Of a stretch of DNA of 64,000 bases, positions 11,821-24,670 are shown piece by piece (within the stretch, counting starts at the first letter, position 1; every line of letters starts with the position of its first letter). Under the pieces are notes generated by a model that was not told the DNA's origin, searched no databases, and was given only the letters and a program-made list of their open reading frames with translations. The stretch is from Viola odorata (taxonomy: Eukaryota; Streptophyta; Magnoliopsida; Malpighiales; Violaceae), in the NCBI GenBank assembly GCA_963691705.1, contig OY829539.1:21374407-21438406 (forward strand), written 5' to 3'. Made by a program: the position numbers and the translations under genes.

Positions 11821-13647
11821 ATGGCTTCATGTTCCTTTCCATCCGAATCTCAAAAGTATCAAGTGAAAGATCAAGGAGGAGCCGAAAAATTGAATAAGCG
11901 GAGTGGAGTCCTTGAGATAGCATTTCTGCCTGTTATTATTATTATAATTATTATTATTATTATTATTCCTGAAAACTTACATCTATTTTTCTCTTTGTTT
12001 TCAGAAAAAGTTAAGATAAATCCCAAGAAACGAACTATTCCCCAAAAGCTCCACGCTACCAGACTTCAAACACGAAAAATGGCTGAGCATCTTAAAGCAG
12101 TTAAGACATTGAGAGAAAGGATAATGGAATTAAAAGAACGATTTCAGGCTGCTACAGAAAGGGCAATACAAGCTGACAAGGGTGAGCAGGGAATCATGTT
12201 AGGAAAGACAGTTATAACAGAGGAGAAAGGTGTTGTCAAACCAATTCATCGGAAACCATTCCCCCCACCTCCACCTTTTTCCTCACCACCACCATATCCT
12301 TCACCATCGCTATATCAACCTACCTTTTTCCCTTCCTCATCAATGCCTGCTGCTAATGTTACTCCTCCATTATCTCCACCTTATCCATCATCCCAACCCA
12401 CACAAACCAGATTACATGACCCACATCCAGATAACCAAGATAACCAAAACTATTGTCGGAACAAGGAGCCATTACTGCCTATTCCGGTCCCTTTAGAAGA
12501 AATCTATGAGCATCTTCTGACAATTGGGCAGATTGTACCCATTCCGGCTCGACCACTCAGAACTCCTTACCCGACAAGATTCGATCCTAATGTCACATGT
12601 GCGTACCATTCGGGAGTCCCAGGGCACATTTTAGAGGACTGTAATGCCTTTAAGAGAAAGATTAATCACTTGATCAAGTGCGGAGGGATCTCCTTCCAAG
12701 AATTAACCAAACGACCCTCTAACCCACCAAAGAAGCAAAAAAACCATGAGTCATTTTCACTTGTCTCACCATCCCCACTTCAAATACCACCACAACCAAG
12801 ACAATATAACCACCCAAAAAAACCAAGCAATAAAAATCAGCAAAGCTATCATCAAAACCAGGCGCCATTGCCACCTCTCCCAGTCCCTTTAGAGGAAATC
12901 TACGAGTATCTTCTAGCAACTGGGCGGATTGCGCCAACTCCGGTCCAACCTCTCCAACCTCCTTACCCGAAATGGTATGATTCAAAAGCTAGATGCATGT
13001 ATCATGCCGGAGCTGTGGGGCACACTTTAGAGAACTGTACTGCCTTTAAGGGGAAAGTTAATCATCTGATTAAGTGTGGATGGATTTCTTTTGAGGAGTT
13101 AGCCAAAGGGCTTGAGACTACCACCAATCCCCGTCCAAATCATGCCCTCGGTGGTGGACAAGCGAATGTTGTTATGGTTGGAGAAACTAGTGATCGTTCC
13201 CCTTCAGTAGTGGGGTTACCCCGAATAGAGTTTTTCTTTGCGCCAACCCAAGGGGGGCATCCGCAGCATTCTGAAGCTAATAGTTGTCTGTTTAGCCCCG
13301 AGGTGAGAAAATACGAAATCCAGGACTGTGCAGTTTTCTTGGAGAATATGGAGCAATTGATAGCTTCTGGGGTCATTCGGGCTGAGGAGAAAACCCGGGG
13401 GGCAAAAGAGGTCGATGTTATCAAAGAGGGTCTTCCTATGCTAGCAAGGCAAGTAATGAAAGAAAGTGCTAATATTGGGGGCATGACCCGGAGTGACGGG
13501 TGCGATATTTCCGATGAAGTTGAGAAGCAAAGGCAGGCCAAGGGAAAGAGTCTGGTGGTTCATGAGAAAGTGACTAAGGAGGTGCAAGAGGTGAATAAAC
13601 ATGTGTTAGGGGATCGTACAACAGAATCCCTAAGGATCATCAACTAG
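11821..13647 (+). CDS. Gag-like ORF with duplicated zinc-binding module
   Basis: A 608-codon open frame. The first about 60 codons include an Ile run encoded by a (TTA) microsatellite (11934-11968) followed by a pyrimidine-rich tract and ...tttcag at 11995-12004. This part is probably intron or leader, and MAEHLKAVKTLRERI at 12079 is a likelier start. Then follow a short coiled coil, a proline-rich stretch, and two copies of a module: PLEEIYE(H/Y)LL, then C-YH-G--GH-LE-C-AFK and NHLIKCG, at codons of about 12490-12715 and 12880-13110. A third, degenerate copy lies near 13300-13390. This module belongs to the gag C-terminal region of Ogre-type elements. The capsid-like core expected before it is absent, so this is not a standard gag. 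Whether it can package RNA is unknown. Confidence 0.65.
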   Translation: MASCSFPSESQKYQVKDQGGAEKLNKRSGVLEIAFLPVIIIIIIIIIIIPENLHLFFSLFSEKVKINPKKRTIPQKLHATRLQTRKMAEHLKAVKTLRERIMELKERFQAATERAIQADKGEQGIMLGKTVITEEKGVVKPIHRKPFPPPPPFSSPPPYPSPSLYQPTFFPSSSMPAANVTPPLSPPYPSSQPTQTRLHDPHPDNQDNQNYCRNKEPLLPIPVPLEEIYEHLLTIGQIVPIPARPLRTPYPTRFDPNVTCAYHSGVPGHILEDCNAFKRKINHLIKCGGISFQELTKRPSNPPKKQKNHESFSLVSPSPLQIPPQPRQYNHPKKPSNKNQQSYHQNQAPLPPLPVPLEEIYEYLLATGRIAPTPVQPLQPPYPKWYDSKARCMYHAGAVGHTLENCTAFKGKVNHLIKCGWISFEELAKGLETTTNPRPNHALGGGQANVVMVGETSDRSPSVVGLPRIEFFFAPTQGGHPQHSEANSCLFSPEVRKYEIQDCAVFLENMEQLIASGVIRAEEKTRGAKEVDVIKEGLPMLARQVMKESANIGGMTRSDGCDISDEVEKQRQAKGKSLVVHEKVTKEVQEVNKHVLGDRTTESLRIIN

Positions 13648-14290
13648 AACTTTACTCAGGTCAATGCAGTTTCGGCCTTGCATATTTGCGCTCTTGGAAA
13701 AAGAACCATCTCACAGTTCATCCATTTCCGTGAAGAAGTCTGGGGAGCTAGTGTGCAATTGGACCGCTACCATGCTTCCTGATGTCTCTCCATAATTTCC
13801 TTTTTTTTCTAACGTATGCATGTTTTAATGTTCCCTAAATGGACAAACTCTTTTGTAGAGCTTTTGCTCCCTTTTTCCATAATTATGCAGTTTTTATTCC
13901 AAATATCTTTTACTTTTTCCGCTCTATTTATTTCCAGGATAAATATTAGTTTGGGTTGTCATGATATACCTTGTGTCTTAAACAAAAAGAATAATGAAAA
14001 TTGCCGCAATGGAGGATGAGATTGAGATTTCGGAAAAGAGAATAATACCTCACTAGGAGGAGTTAGGAAAGACGAACTTGGGGGGGGCAAGCAGTGAGAT
14101 CGAAAGATAGCCGAGATTGCAAAGAACCTTGAACTCTATAAGAGAAGTTGATTTCGCTCCACAAAGAATACACGGATGTGGTCATATGATCGTATAAAGA
14201 TACGTCGGATGTTACCCTAATATAGTTAAATACCGTACTCAGATGAAACGAGAATCCAAACTAATGATGATGACACTGAAACTCTTCGCC
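13648..14290 (+). other. Deleted pol region, no coding sequence
   Basis: About 640 bp where protease, reverse transcriptase and RNase H would be expected. No motif of these is visible. The integrase remnant starts abruptly near 14291, so one large internal deletion is the simplest explanation. Confidence 0.55.
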
Positions 14291-14870
14291 TTACCGTCCA
14301 AAGATGAATGGCGCAGTCGAAGCAGCAAACAAGAACCTGAAGAAGATTATTCAGAAGATGGTGGTCACCTGCAAGGGTTGGCATGACATGCTTCCTTTTG
14401 CTTTGCACGCTTATTGGATAGCAATTCGTACTTCTACGGGGGCAACTCCTTATTCTTTAGTCTATGGCATGGAAGCAGTGATTCCGCTCGAGGTAGAAAT
14501 TCCTTCTCTTAGAATCTTGGCAGAATCAGAAGTGGAAGAGTCTGATTGGGCGAGAGTAAGGTATGAACAGTTGAACCTAATCTCAGAGAAACGACTGACA
14601 GCCATGTGTCATGCTCAACTGTATCAAAAGAGGATGGCTACCGCTTATAATAAGAAAGTGTGACCTCGCGAGTTCAAAGCTAGAGACTTAGTATTGAAGA
14701 AGATTCTTCCTTATCAGGAGGACGGTCGAGGGAAGTGGGCCCCTAAGTATGAAGGTCCATATATGGTTAAACACGCATTCTCTGGGAACGCTTTAAGGCT
14801 TACTACAATGGATGGAGATGATTTGCCGAGGCCAGTGAATGCTGAATCTGTCAAGATGTACTTCGCATAG
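14291..14870 (+). pseudogene. Integrase C-terminal remnant
   Basis: The reading frame begins in the integrase core with YRPKMNGAVEAANKN, where the E is the third catalytic acid of the DDE triad. It continues with GATPYSLVYGMEAVIPLE and then the C-terminal WAPKYEGPYMV region. The two catalytic Asp residues and the zinc-binding head are missing. An in-frame TGA at 14661-14663 interrupts it where Arg (CGA) is expected, and the natural end is TAG at 14868-14870. There is no chromodomain, as expected for the Tat lineage. It is non-functional. Confidence 0.85.
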
Positions 14871-15139
14871 AGATTTACAGACTACGCTTCTCTTCGATCA
14901 AAAGACATAGGGTTTCGTCATGACAAGACATCTAATATTCATTCTGAATTAATAAAATGAGCATTTTTCTCAAAAAAACTTGCATATTTAAAATTCTCAT
15001 CTTAACCTTTAAAGCGACCAAAAAGGAAGCATGGTACCAACGGTCAAGGGGAATAGTTCGAATTTTAAAGGCTGCCTTCAGCCTTATTTCACTAATCAAT
15101 GCTAGTTTTGCAGGAATTTAACCTTTGTTTTGCAGAGTT

Positions 15140-15790
15140 AAGTTTACTTTCGAAAGACATCCGAGTGGAGTCATCAGCATCCGAGAGGAGAGGGATTTGG
15201 AAGGCATCTGAGTAGAGCCATCAGCGTCTGAGTAGAGCTGGATTTACATTTATGCATCGCGGAATTCGAGTGGAGACGTCTGAGTGTAGCCGCATTTTAC
15301 TTTCTGCAAGGTGTCCGAGTGGAGCCATCAGTGTCCGAGTGGAGCAGGGTTTTTTAAGGTGTCCAAGTGGAGCTATTAGCGTCTGAGTAGAGCTGAATTT
15401 CTAGACGTCCGAGTGGGGTCGGCAGTGTCCGAGTGGAGCTGGATTTGCAAGGCATCCGAGTAGAGCCATCAGCATCTGAGTAGAGCTGGATTTACATTTA
15501 TGCATCGCGGAATTCGAGTGGAGACGTCCGAGTGTAGCCGCATCTTACTTTCTGCAAGGTGTCCGAGTGGGACCATCAGCATCCGAGTGGAGCTAAATTT
15601 AATTTCCGCAAGCCATCCGAGTGGAGGTAACTTTACATTTGAGCTAAATTTAATTTCCGCAAGCCATCCGAGTGGAGGTAACTCTACATTTAAGCAATTT
15701 AATTTCCGCAAGCCATCCGAGTGGAGGTAACTTTACATTTAAGCAATTTAATTTATGCATCATGGTGTCCGAGTGGAGCCATTTTCTTTC
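15140..15790 (+). repeat. Minisatellite of TCCGAGTGGAG units
   Basis: Degenerate tandem units around (G/A)TCCGAGTGGAGC, often paired as 'gccatcagc(g/a)tccgag', recur more than twenty times. Larger sub-blocks are also repeated: a stretch near 15195-15290 recurs near 15455-15550, and a roughly 55 bp unit (cgcaagccatccgagtggag) occurs three times at 15599-15740. Tandem arrays between pol and the 3' LTR are common in Tat/Ogre elements. Confidence 0.8.
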
Positions 15791-15904
15791 TTTCGCTTTT
15801 AAAATTTATGTCTTGCTATGACATGTTCATTTTTGTGGTGATACTGGGGCAACCATCTTTAATGCTCATCAAAAATTTAGTTGCACTTTATTTTTGATAA
15901 GACA

Positions 15905-15920
15905 TTAAAGAGGGGGCAAC
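15905..15920 (+). other. Polypurine tract
   Basis: TTAAAGAGGGGGCAAC lies directly before the 3' LTR start (TGTTCC at 15921). A purine tract ending a few bases before the LTR is the usual plus-strand primer of LTR elements. Confidence 0.7.
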
Positions 15921-18731
15921 TGTTCCTACCCGATTTTTGACATGAGTAATCGTTACCATATCATAACATACCCACATTTTTATTTTTATTTTATCGTCCA
16001 TAATTATTGTTAATTATATTGTCAAGTATTATTATTATTATTATCATTATTATTATTACCATTATTTATTTTTTCGTATCTTCTTATTTTATTTTATTTT
16101 TTGTTCGTATTTTTATTCGAGCTTTTATCGGTTTATCAGACCGTTAGCTCGAACTAAATAATATAAATACCCATGATCACCGAACCACCTCTCTTCTTCC
16201 TCATTTTTCAAATGAAATCTGATAAAGGTTGTTCACCTCTCCCATTGTCAAAGGGAATCAGACACAAACGGCTCTTTTCCTCAGTTTTCAAAAGAAAATC
16301 TGAGAGAGCCGGCTCTCCGCTCCATTTGTCAAAGCAGATCCCATGAACCCCGCTCAGTCTTCCAATTTTTCTTCAAAAATCTCTGACAAACATTTGAATT
16401 AATCTCAATCCCTTCTCTCATCGCCATGGCCGGACCCCTACCTCCTCAATGTACCTCACCCTCTATAAATTAATAGCAAAACTCGAACAACCTGGGGGGG
16501 GGGGCAATCTCAATCCTTGCAATAAATCGATTCCAGCATCAAAGCCAATTTTCCAATCCAGCTTTCCCCAAATCAATACTTCTGCACAAAATCAACCGAA
16601 CCAAAAATCAACTCCTCAAACCCACACCTCACTGCCCAAACCCGCTCCCATCAAAACCAGTCACAAACAGCCCTAAAACAGTCCCAAATCAGCCCTAAAA
16701 TCTACCCAAAAACAGTCCCAAATCAACCCCCAAACCAGCCCCAAATCAGTCCCAAAATCAGCCCCAAATCAACCCCCAAACCAGCCCCAAATCCACCCAA
16801 AATCAGCCCCAAATCTGCACCGAAACCAGCCCCGAATCAGTACCAAATCAGCCCCAAACCAGTCCCAAAATCAACCCCAAAATCCACCCAAAATCAGCTC
16901 CAAAACCTCCATCAAAGCAGCTCCAAAACCTCCATCAAAACAGCCCCAAAGACAGCCACGCCGCTCAGCACCACCGCCGCTTCCTCCCTCGTCACCGCAC
17001 TACAACCACACCGACACAGTAATCTCCTTTTTATTTTCTTGTCACCATGATATTTGTTTGTTTGATGGGTTAATTGTGCAGGAAAGAAGCTAAGAAAAAA
17101 AAAAGAATAAGAATGAGATGTTGGTAGCTACAGGAGGCGCAGAGAGGAAAGAAGAAGATGAGATGCAATTCGTATTTTTTTTAGGTTAATTGTTAAGTGT
17201 TTGTTTGGGCTAAAAAAAGAGAAGTGGTGCATTTGTTTTAATTTTGGTAGGCAATGGGCCGGCCCATGTAAAAGAAGGAAAGAGGCTTGGTTTGGTTGTT
17301 TAATTTTGGGTGATGGGCCAGCCCATTAGAAGTGTTTGTAATATTTATTTATTTGCTTCTTTATTTTTATTACTCGTGCTACTAACTAATCGGTGATGCA
17401 GGTATCCGCTCGAGGAGATGTTCGTTAGTTATTCCATTTATCGAATGCATGATTATTTAGAATTGCTAGAATTTAAATTAACCTATTTCGCATGAGAATT
17501 AATTTATATCAACAACTCCCTTTAATAATTTTACTCAAATCGACCCTTGCTTGAACGATTAGGATTAGTAATTACTCAACTTTAATTTTTATTAAATGTA
17601 TGAAATAAAATAGGATTAGTAATAAACATCACTCTTTAATTTAATTGCATGATTATTAATTATTAAAATCCTTAAATTTTCAATAAATCCCTAAAAATCA
17701 AAATGAATAAAATCAATCAAAGAAAATTAAACAAAGTAGTAATCAAAACATAGGATATAAATCTTTCCAATAACTTAAGCTCAATCAAAAAATTTAAGAT
17801 AGTAAATCACCAAAGAGAATATTCATTTGAAAGCGAAAAGATAGTAAATGGGTCTTAAGCCCAACTCGTAGAAAATACCTCCATATTAATCCCTCTTAAA
17901 AATTCCTTAAAATGAGATTTTAAATCTTTAATGTTGTGTGATCATTTAAATTTAGAAATCCTTCATTATTTTACGCTCACGAATATATTTTAATTTATGC
18001 TATCTTGATGAATGTGTTATGTGCGCGGCTTCGACCCCATTTCCCGGTTTTTCTCTTTTCAACGTGTTTTCGCATTCACTCAAAAAAGGGTACTTTGCTA
18101 GTCTATGCATGCTTAGAATCACTTAGTAAATAGGGTTAATCACGTGCATTAGCCCAATGATGATAGTGTTTCAAACGTGATGATAGTGAATTCATTCACC
18201 GTGATTCGTCTGTGATTCGCTAGGGCCGTCGCTTTGGTGAAGATTAATAATAAAATGGTAGTAATTTCACTAAAATTTGCATGTAATCGGACTAATTTTG
18301 AACTCGGCTAAATTAAACTGGAATAGGTATGCAACCAACCTTTTTTTATTTTTTAGAGGATCAAAAAAAGTTATTTTCTGTTAAACAACTCGACAATAAT
18401 TAGGATAAAATCAACCAAACAAACTAAAAAACTAAAGCGATGATCCCCTCTGAGGGCCAAATTACTTGTTTTCAACGTGATTTTTAAACACCTCTTTTTA
18501 GAACCGGTAACCTTTTTAAGGATGAGACTCGGGTGCCTAACACCTTCCCGAGTCCATAATACGACCCCGAATCGTAGTTCTCGGGTTTAGACCCTTTTAT
18601 TTGTGCCTTAGTTTTTATTTTATTTCTTTTACAAACTTTTTAGGTTTCCCTAAACCTTAGAAAATAGGGTGGCGACTTCATTGTTATGTGAATTTCTTTG
18701 CGTCCCGAATTTCGCTCGCGACGGTGCGACA
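15921..18731 (+). repeat. 3' LTR of the Tat/Ogre-like element
   Basis: 2811 bp, near-identical to 6131-8940. It ends GGTGCGACA at 18731 and is followed by the target duplication GCTGG (18732-18736). Differences seen by eye are about nine substitutions and one G indel. Confidence 0.92.
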
Positions 18732-18736
18732 GCTGG

Positions 18737-19712
18737 TTAAAGGGTTTACTACCTTGGTTGATGGCTTGATTAGATTGAAAGGTAGCACAATCGTCATCAA
18801 TGGCGTAGGGGAAGATAACGTCTAACCCAAGTTTACCTCGCACTTAAGGCCCTCGGTTGTCAATCGGGTCTGAGTTATATTATTCATTTTCTCTAGCCTA
18901 TCTCGAGGTCTAGTTGTCCACTTGGCCTATCCGGTTTCGCTCGTCCCCTTCTAGGTTGACTTCAACTTCCCAGCTAAAATCTAAGAGTGATCAATTCCAA
19001 ACTTTAACAAGAAAGCGATTTGTTAAACCAGAAAATAAATAATTACAGAGATAAAGATTATTAAGAATACTTAGATCTCACGAAGCATAAGAAACTTGGC
19101 GTAACAGCCCTTACAAAGAACGGGTATTTAGCCAGACATGTTTATGGAGGATAGAGACCAGCTACTTGCGAGTGGTTCCGGCCATGGCAACGGGGTAGTA
19201 TTTGGCAGTGAAAGCCTTTGACATATCTTCCCATGATATGATGGATCTAGCAAGGGAAAAGAGGAAGGCCCGTATCTTGGCTTGGTTGATCTCTACATTT
19301 GGTGGTTTCATGGCCTCGCAGCTAGTATGTAGTTACTGGAGATATCTGTGTGGGTTTTACTTAGCAACCCCATGAAACATGGGAAGGTGATGAATGATGC
19401 CGGATTTAATTACCCAATCGTGTTCCACGGTTGGCCAAGCTTTGCAGCTGCTGTTCTATTCGGGGGAAACATTGAGGTCCTCAATCGTGTTCCCATGATG
19501 TCTGGTCGAGGGGGAATGGGTCTTTCAGCGTCAAGGACTTGACGAAAAAGGAAGTCGAGATTGGTAGGGTTAAAAGGGTTTCTTTCGAGAACTACGGGAG
19601 AAACTTCTCCGACGTCGGTGGGAGGTTTCTTGTCTTGTCTTCTGAGTTTGCTTTTTGTCCTGGTGATCGCAAGGTTGAGTGGTGTAGGATCCGGTCTAGA
19701 CGTCCTGGTCAT
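18737..19712 (-). pseudogene. Decayed Athila gag (minus-strand element)
   Basis: On the minus strand the frame starts at 19712 with a basic N-terminus (TRTKSKLRRQ) matching the start of the other Athila gag at 44763 (TRTERGLRRQ). Farther down, near 19320-19140, the frames encode CEAMKPPNVEINQAK and SWEDMSKAFTAKYYP, which match CEAMKPANVRIEQAK and SWADMSKIFTKKYYP of that gag, with a small internal deletion. Frameshifts and stops break it. It is cut by the Tat insertion at 18732. Confidence 0.75.
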
Positions 19713-19743
19713 ACAAACAAAAGAAAGAAATCAATACCGTTAG

Positions 19744-19761
19744 TCCTCAGTAACGACGCCA
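19744..19761 (-). other. Primer-binding site of the minus-strand Athila element
   Basis: The minus strand reads TGGCGTCGTTACTGAGGA, a few bases after the LTR end at 19767. It is a diverged form of the Athila PBS TGGCGCCGTTGCTGGGGA seen at 44709. Confidence 0.75.
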
Positions 19762-19766
19762 AAATT

Positions 19767-21124
19767 TGACCGATTGTCGAAGCCGTAAAAAATAATAATA
19801 AAACCTATCGCCTAATGCACAAAATAGATTGTGTATAGTGATAACAGGGTCGAACTCAGGTACTAGGGCAAGACACTTACTTCAGCGTATGACACGAACT
19901 AATAAACCAAAACAAGTAACCAAAGGGGTTTTTTTTAGAGAGTGTTTGATTAGCTACTAATAAAACAGAAAAAAGAAAAGTAAATAATAAGGTAAAATAA
20001 ATGAGAGATGGTTTCCTAGCAAAGATCTATCTCCAGTTGCATTCACGGTTAGTCGGTCATTGGTGCAAAGATCTGATATTCCTAGTTCATAGATGTGGTA
20101 TGGGGTCTAGGTACGTTTAGGTCCCCTACTTTCCTTCGTAAGAGAAGTCTCTCCAAGGTATGTTTATGGAGAGACCTTGACAGTCTGTCATTCCCTAAGG
20201 TACATTTATAGAGACAATACTCGGATGGCCATGAAGAGGAGGAAAGACACACCATAGGGTGAGACCCTCATTACATTCGAGGCACTACCCTAATTAGTTA
20301 TTTACTCTAGTCAGATTGGAGCAACGACCTGATGACTCTGATCTAGTTGCCTTCTCTACTAAGTAACCTCACGTTAGTTATTATTACGAAGATGGCGATA
20401 ATTACCTAGGTTCAATTATTAGTTGGCCGAACCTCTAATCGTTCCTAGATAAATTGACAAGCATGCCATAAATAAGCAAGTACAAACATAGGAATTTATT
20501 AAACTCAATTCGACCTGGCAACTAACCTTAGCAACCTTCAATGACCTGTACTAAGAAAAGCAAATTTAGCTACTCATGCTAGAAATTAAGCAAACAAAAT
20601 AATTAGAAGTAAATTGCATAAAAGAAAAGAGAAGAAACCGCTGCAAAAATGCAGCTTAATATCGGCTAGAGCTAAAGCTCTAGAATTATTACAAAGCTAG
20701 AAAAGGGGGCCGGAGGCAGAAGTATGGAAGTACAGAAAAACCAGACAAGAAGAAGTCCCAAAATCTAATTTACTAGAGTATATATAGTAAATAAAATAAA
20801 GCCCTAAGTCTAATAGAACTAGGTTTCCTTAATTAACGTTGCCGTTGAGCTGGAGATATGCTAGAGGAATTGGTAGATCTGTTGGATTTCCTTTTCCGGG
20901 AGTTTCCTTTTTTGTCGCGAACTCCTCAGCTTTTGCGAACAATCAGTTACGAGGCCTTGATGCTTAGCATCCTTCAGGACCTGACCGAGAGTGTACATTT
21001 CTGTGAATTCTCTTATTTAAGTCCAAATCTGTAAAAAGGAAGGAAATAGATGCAAATCAGTAGCATCAAGTTCAAAAGTGGACTAGGAAAATAGAGGAAA
21101 ATATGCATAAAATATGCAGTATCA
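19767..21124 (-). repeat. 5' LTR of the minus-strand Athila element
   Basis: A 1358 bp LTR on the minus strand, starting TGATACTGCATATTTT (right end, 21124) and ending ...ATTGTCG..GGTCA at 19767. Conserved LTR blocks (agggtcgaac, acaatactcggat, gaggcactaccctaatta) recur in the LTR at 56562-58240, so both belong to related Athila families. The 3' LTR is not in the window. Confidence 0.8.
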
Positions 21125-21381
21125 CAATTCTTCTACCTCTACCCACTTAGTAAATTAGTATATTGCCACTATCGCGAACTTCTTCTGGAGCTTAGCAACA
21201 GGGAGTAGTCTAACAATGTCTATCCTCCATATAGCGGAAGGACAATGAGATACCATGTGAGAAATTTTCGCCGCTGGCATCAATTAAAATTTTGCGTGCT
21301 TCTTTTAGACATGCTTGATTGGGAAGTTGATTGAGCTCTAATTATAGTGATTTTTACCACTTTATCACTCGCAATTTTGAA
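21125..21381. other. Short unannotated flank of the Athila LTR
   Basis: About 260 bp between the Athila LTR end and the forward LTR-like block. No gene or repeat boundary is recognised. Confidence 0.4.
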
Positions 21382-22781
21382 TGATATGCTATTAATTTTT
21401 GGTACAAACCATTTGAATTTTGCAGGAGACAGCCTAAAAGGGGCAGCAGGCAGAAAAGGAGAAGAATCGGGCATGATCGTGGGAAGAACTGGAGCAGGCT
21501 GTTTGAAGGCCGTTTTCTTGACCAATAATGGAACAGACACCTCTTTGGGCTAAGACAGATCCACTTGGCCATGCCTCACTGGGAGATTATCGCGAAGCAG
21601 ACTATGGATCGGATGAGCTGGCACATGATTTTTCCTGCCTTTTCGGTCATAGCGCTAACCTCAGATGATTAAAGATGCGCTCCTCTGATCTGATCGGATT
21701 GTGTTTCCTTGTGAGGATGAGAGCAATCAAATACAATTTAAGTTGATTAGGATACGATTTCCTTAATTTCAGCTTTGGATTATTTTTAGAAACTACTTAT
21801 ACTCTTCTTAGAGGAGGAGGGAGGATAGGTCAGCCATCACAATTTTGCAACCTTCTCTCTTGTCTTCTCATCTCCATCTTCACATACTTTTGCTCCTTCA
21901 GAAACGGAGGATTATCATCATTTTAATATATTGCTTATCTTGTTTTATAATTATGTGTATGAGTAGCTAAGCACTAGCTAAGCACTCTTTTCTTAGTAGA
22001 GGCAATAAGGCATGAGCATGAATATGCATGAGACCTAATCGTTCTTATTAATCTTTACATCTGCATTTAATTGATCTTGTGATTATTCTTAACGTGTTTT
22101 TTGCTTGGTTTTAGAAGTAGCTAATCTAGAATTGAACAGATCATGCAACAGTCATTCCTCTTAGTTGTGGATTATCGACCAAGAAGATCGAAGTAGACTC
22201 CTACGCGCTACTGGGTGTATCCAAGAAACGGTAGGGGGAAAGGTTAATCAGATCTAGTCCCGACTAACACCCGAGGATACTAGTCTGGAGTTGTCTTCCC
22301 CTAATCGATCATTTGCCAACTCGGTAAACTCTTTAACCAGCAAGGTGCTGATTGGTAAGGCATCATCTCTAAGCGTACCTGAGGTGGTGTTGATGCAGGA
22401 GGAAAGCAGAGGTCATAAGCGTACCTTGATCCTATAGCAACTATGTGGATTGAAGATGAATATCTCTGTGTTGATGATTGTATATCTTGTCTCATAGCCG
22501 CTAGCCTAGGAATTCTTCTCATATCAGATCTCTATTCCCGAATCAACCTTCTTGACCAAGGATTTCATTCTTGGCCAAGACAGTTATACGCTCCATTTAC
22601 TTTTCAGTCTTAGTTCTATCACGAACACCCACATTTCACCTGTGTTATTTGGTCATCATAACTTCACACAAAGAATCGTACCATTGCTCCCTGTGGATCA
22701 ATCCTCTTACTGCTATTTAATTTATTTTTAGTAGCGAGTTATAACTCTTATATTTATTTTTTACGGGTTCGACGCCCATCA
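21382..22781 (+). mobile_element. Probable Athila-like LTR fragment, forward
   Basis: It starts TGATATGC with a TTTGCAG-type motif about 40 bp later, and ends GGGTTCGACGCCCATCA, which resembles the ends of Athila LTRs. No PBS follows. The flanking five bases (TTGAA, GAAAT) do not match, so a clean solo LTR is not supported. No coding region is visible. Confidence 0.4.
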
Positions 22782-24353
<1,572 letters not shown>

Positions 24354-24644
24354 CTTCCTGATGAAATAATAACATTCAATAAAATAAACACCAAAAAAAT
24401 TAATAACATTTAGTAGAAAAAAGACAATTAATAATATATTGTCATCGGTAGTTGTCAAAAGTGACAAAACCCCATCACCATTTTTATTTTCATTTTCTTC
24501 CTTTTCCTCGTTTTGCAATTGCATGCCCTGTCATCCATTCCTCTCCGTGTTCGTTGAGGAATTGGCTAGCGAGACCCACCATGACTTCCACGTAGCAAAT
24601 GCGCATCTGAATTTACCGAAAAAAAAAAAGAAACATGAAAAATA

Positions 24645-24655
24645 TAGCCGTTAGG
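24645..24655 (-). promoter_or_regulatory. MSA element (MYB3R site), upstream copy
   Basis: TAGCCGTTAGG reads CCTAACGGCTA on the minus strand, an exact fit to the M-phase-specific activator consensus YCYAACGGYYA. It lies about 100 bp upstream of the TATA box of KNOLLE. KNOLLE is known to be activated at G2/M by R1R2R3-MYB proteins through MSA elements. Confidence 0.8.
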
Positions 24656-24659
24656 ACCT

Positions 24660-24670
24660 TCAAACGGCTA
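24660..24670 (+). promoter_or_regulatory. MSA-like element, second copy
   Basis: TCAAACGGCTA contains the AACGG core and the CTA tail of the MSA consensus, with one mismatch (A for Y at position 3). It is inverted relative to the first copy and separated from it by four bases. Confidence 0.7.

Larger units (their letters stand above)
6131..18731 (+). mobile_element. Complete Tat/Ogre-like LTR element lacking PR-RT-RNaseH
   Basis: A 12.6 kb element with direct LTRs (6131-8940 and 15921-18731), TG...CA ends and a GCTGG target duplication (6126-6130, 18732-18736). A primer-binding site follows the 5' LTR, and a purine tract ends at the 3' LTR. Its order is ORF1 (9512-11161), a gag-like ORF with repeated zinc-binding modules (11821-13647), an integrase C-terminal remnant (14291-14870), a minisatellite (15140-15790), and the PPT. 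No protease, reverse transcriptase or RNase H motif occurs in any frame. An extra ORF before gag and very long LTRs are known features of Ogre elements of the Tat lineage. The LTRs differ at about nine substitutions and one indel by eye, so transposition was recent and must have used pol in trans. Confidence 0.88.

Noticed and set aside
21382..22781. Solo LTR with target duplication
   Set aside because: The LTR-like ends are plausible but the flanking five bases differ, so only a fragment is claimed.
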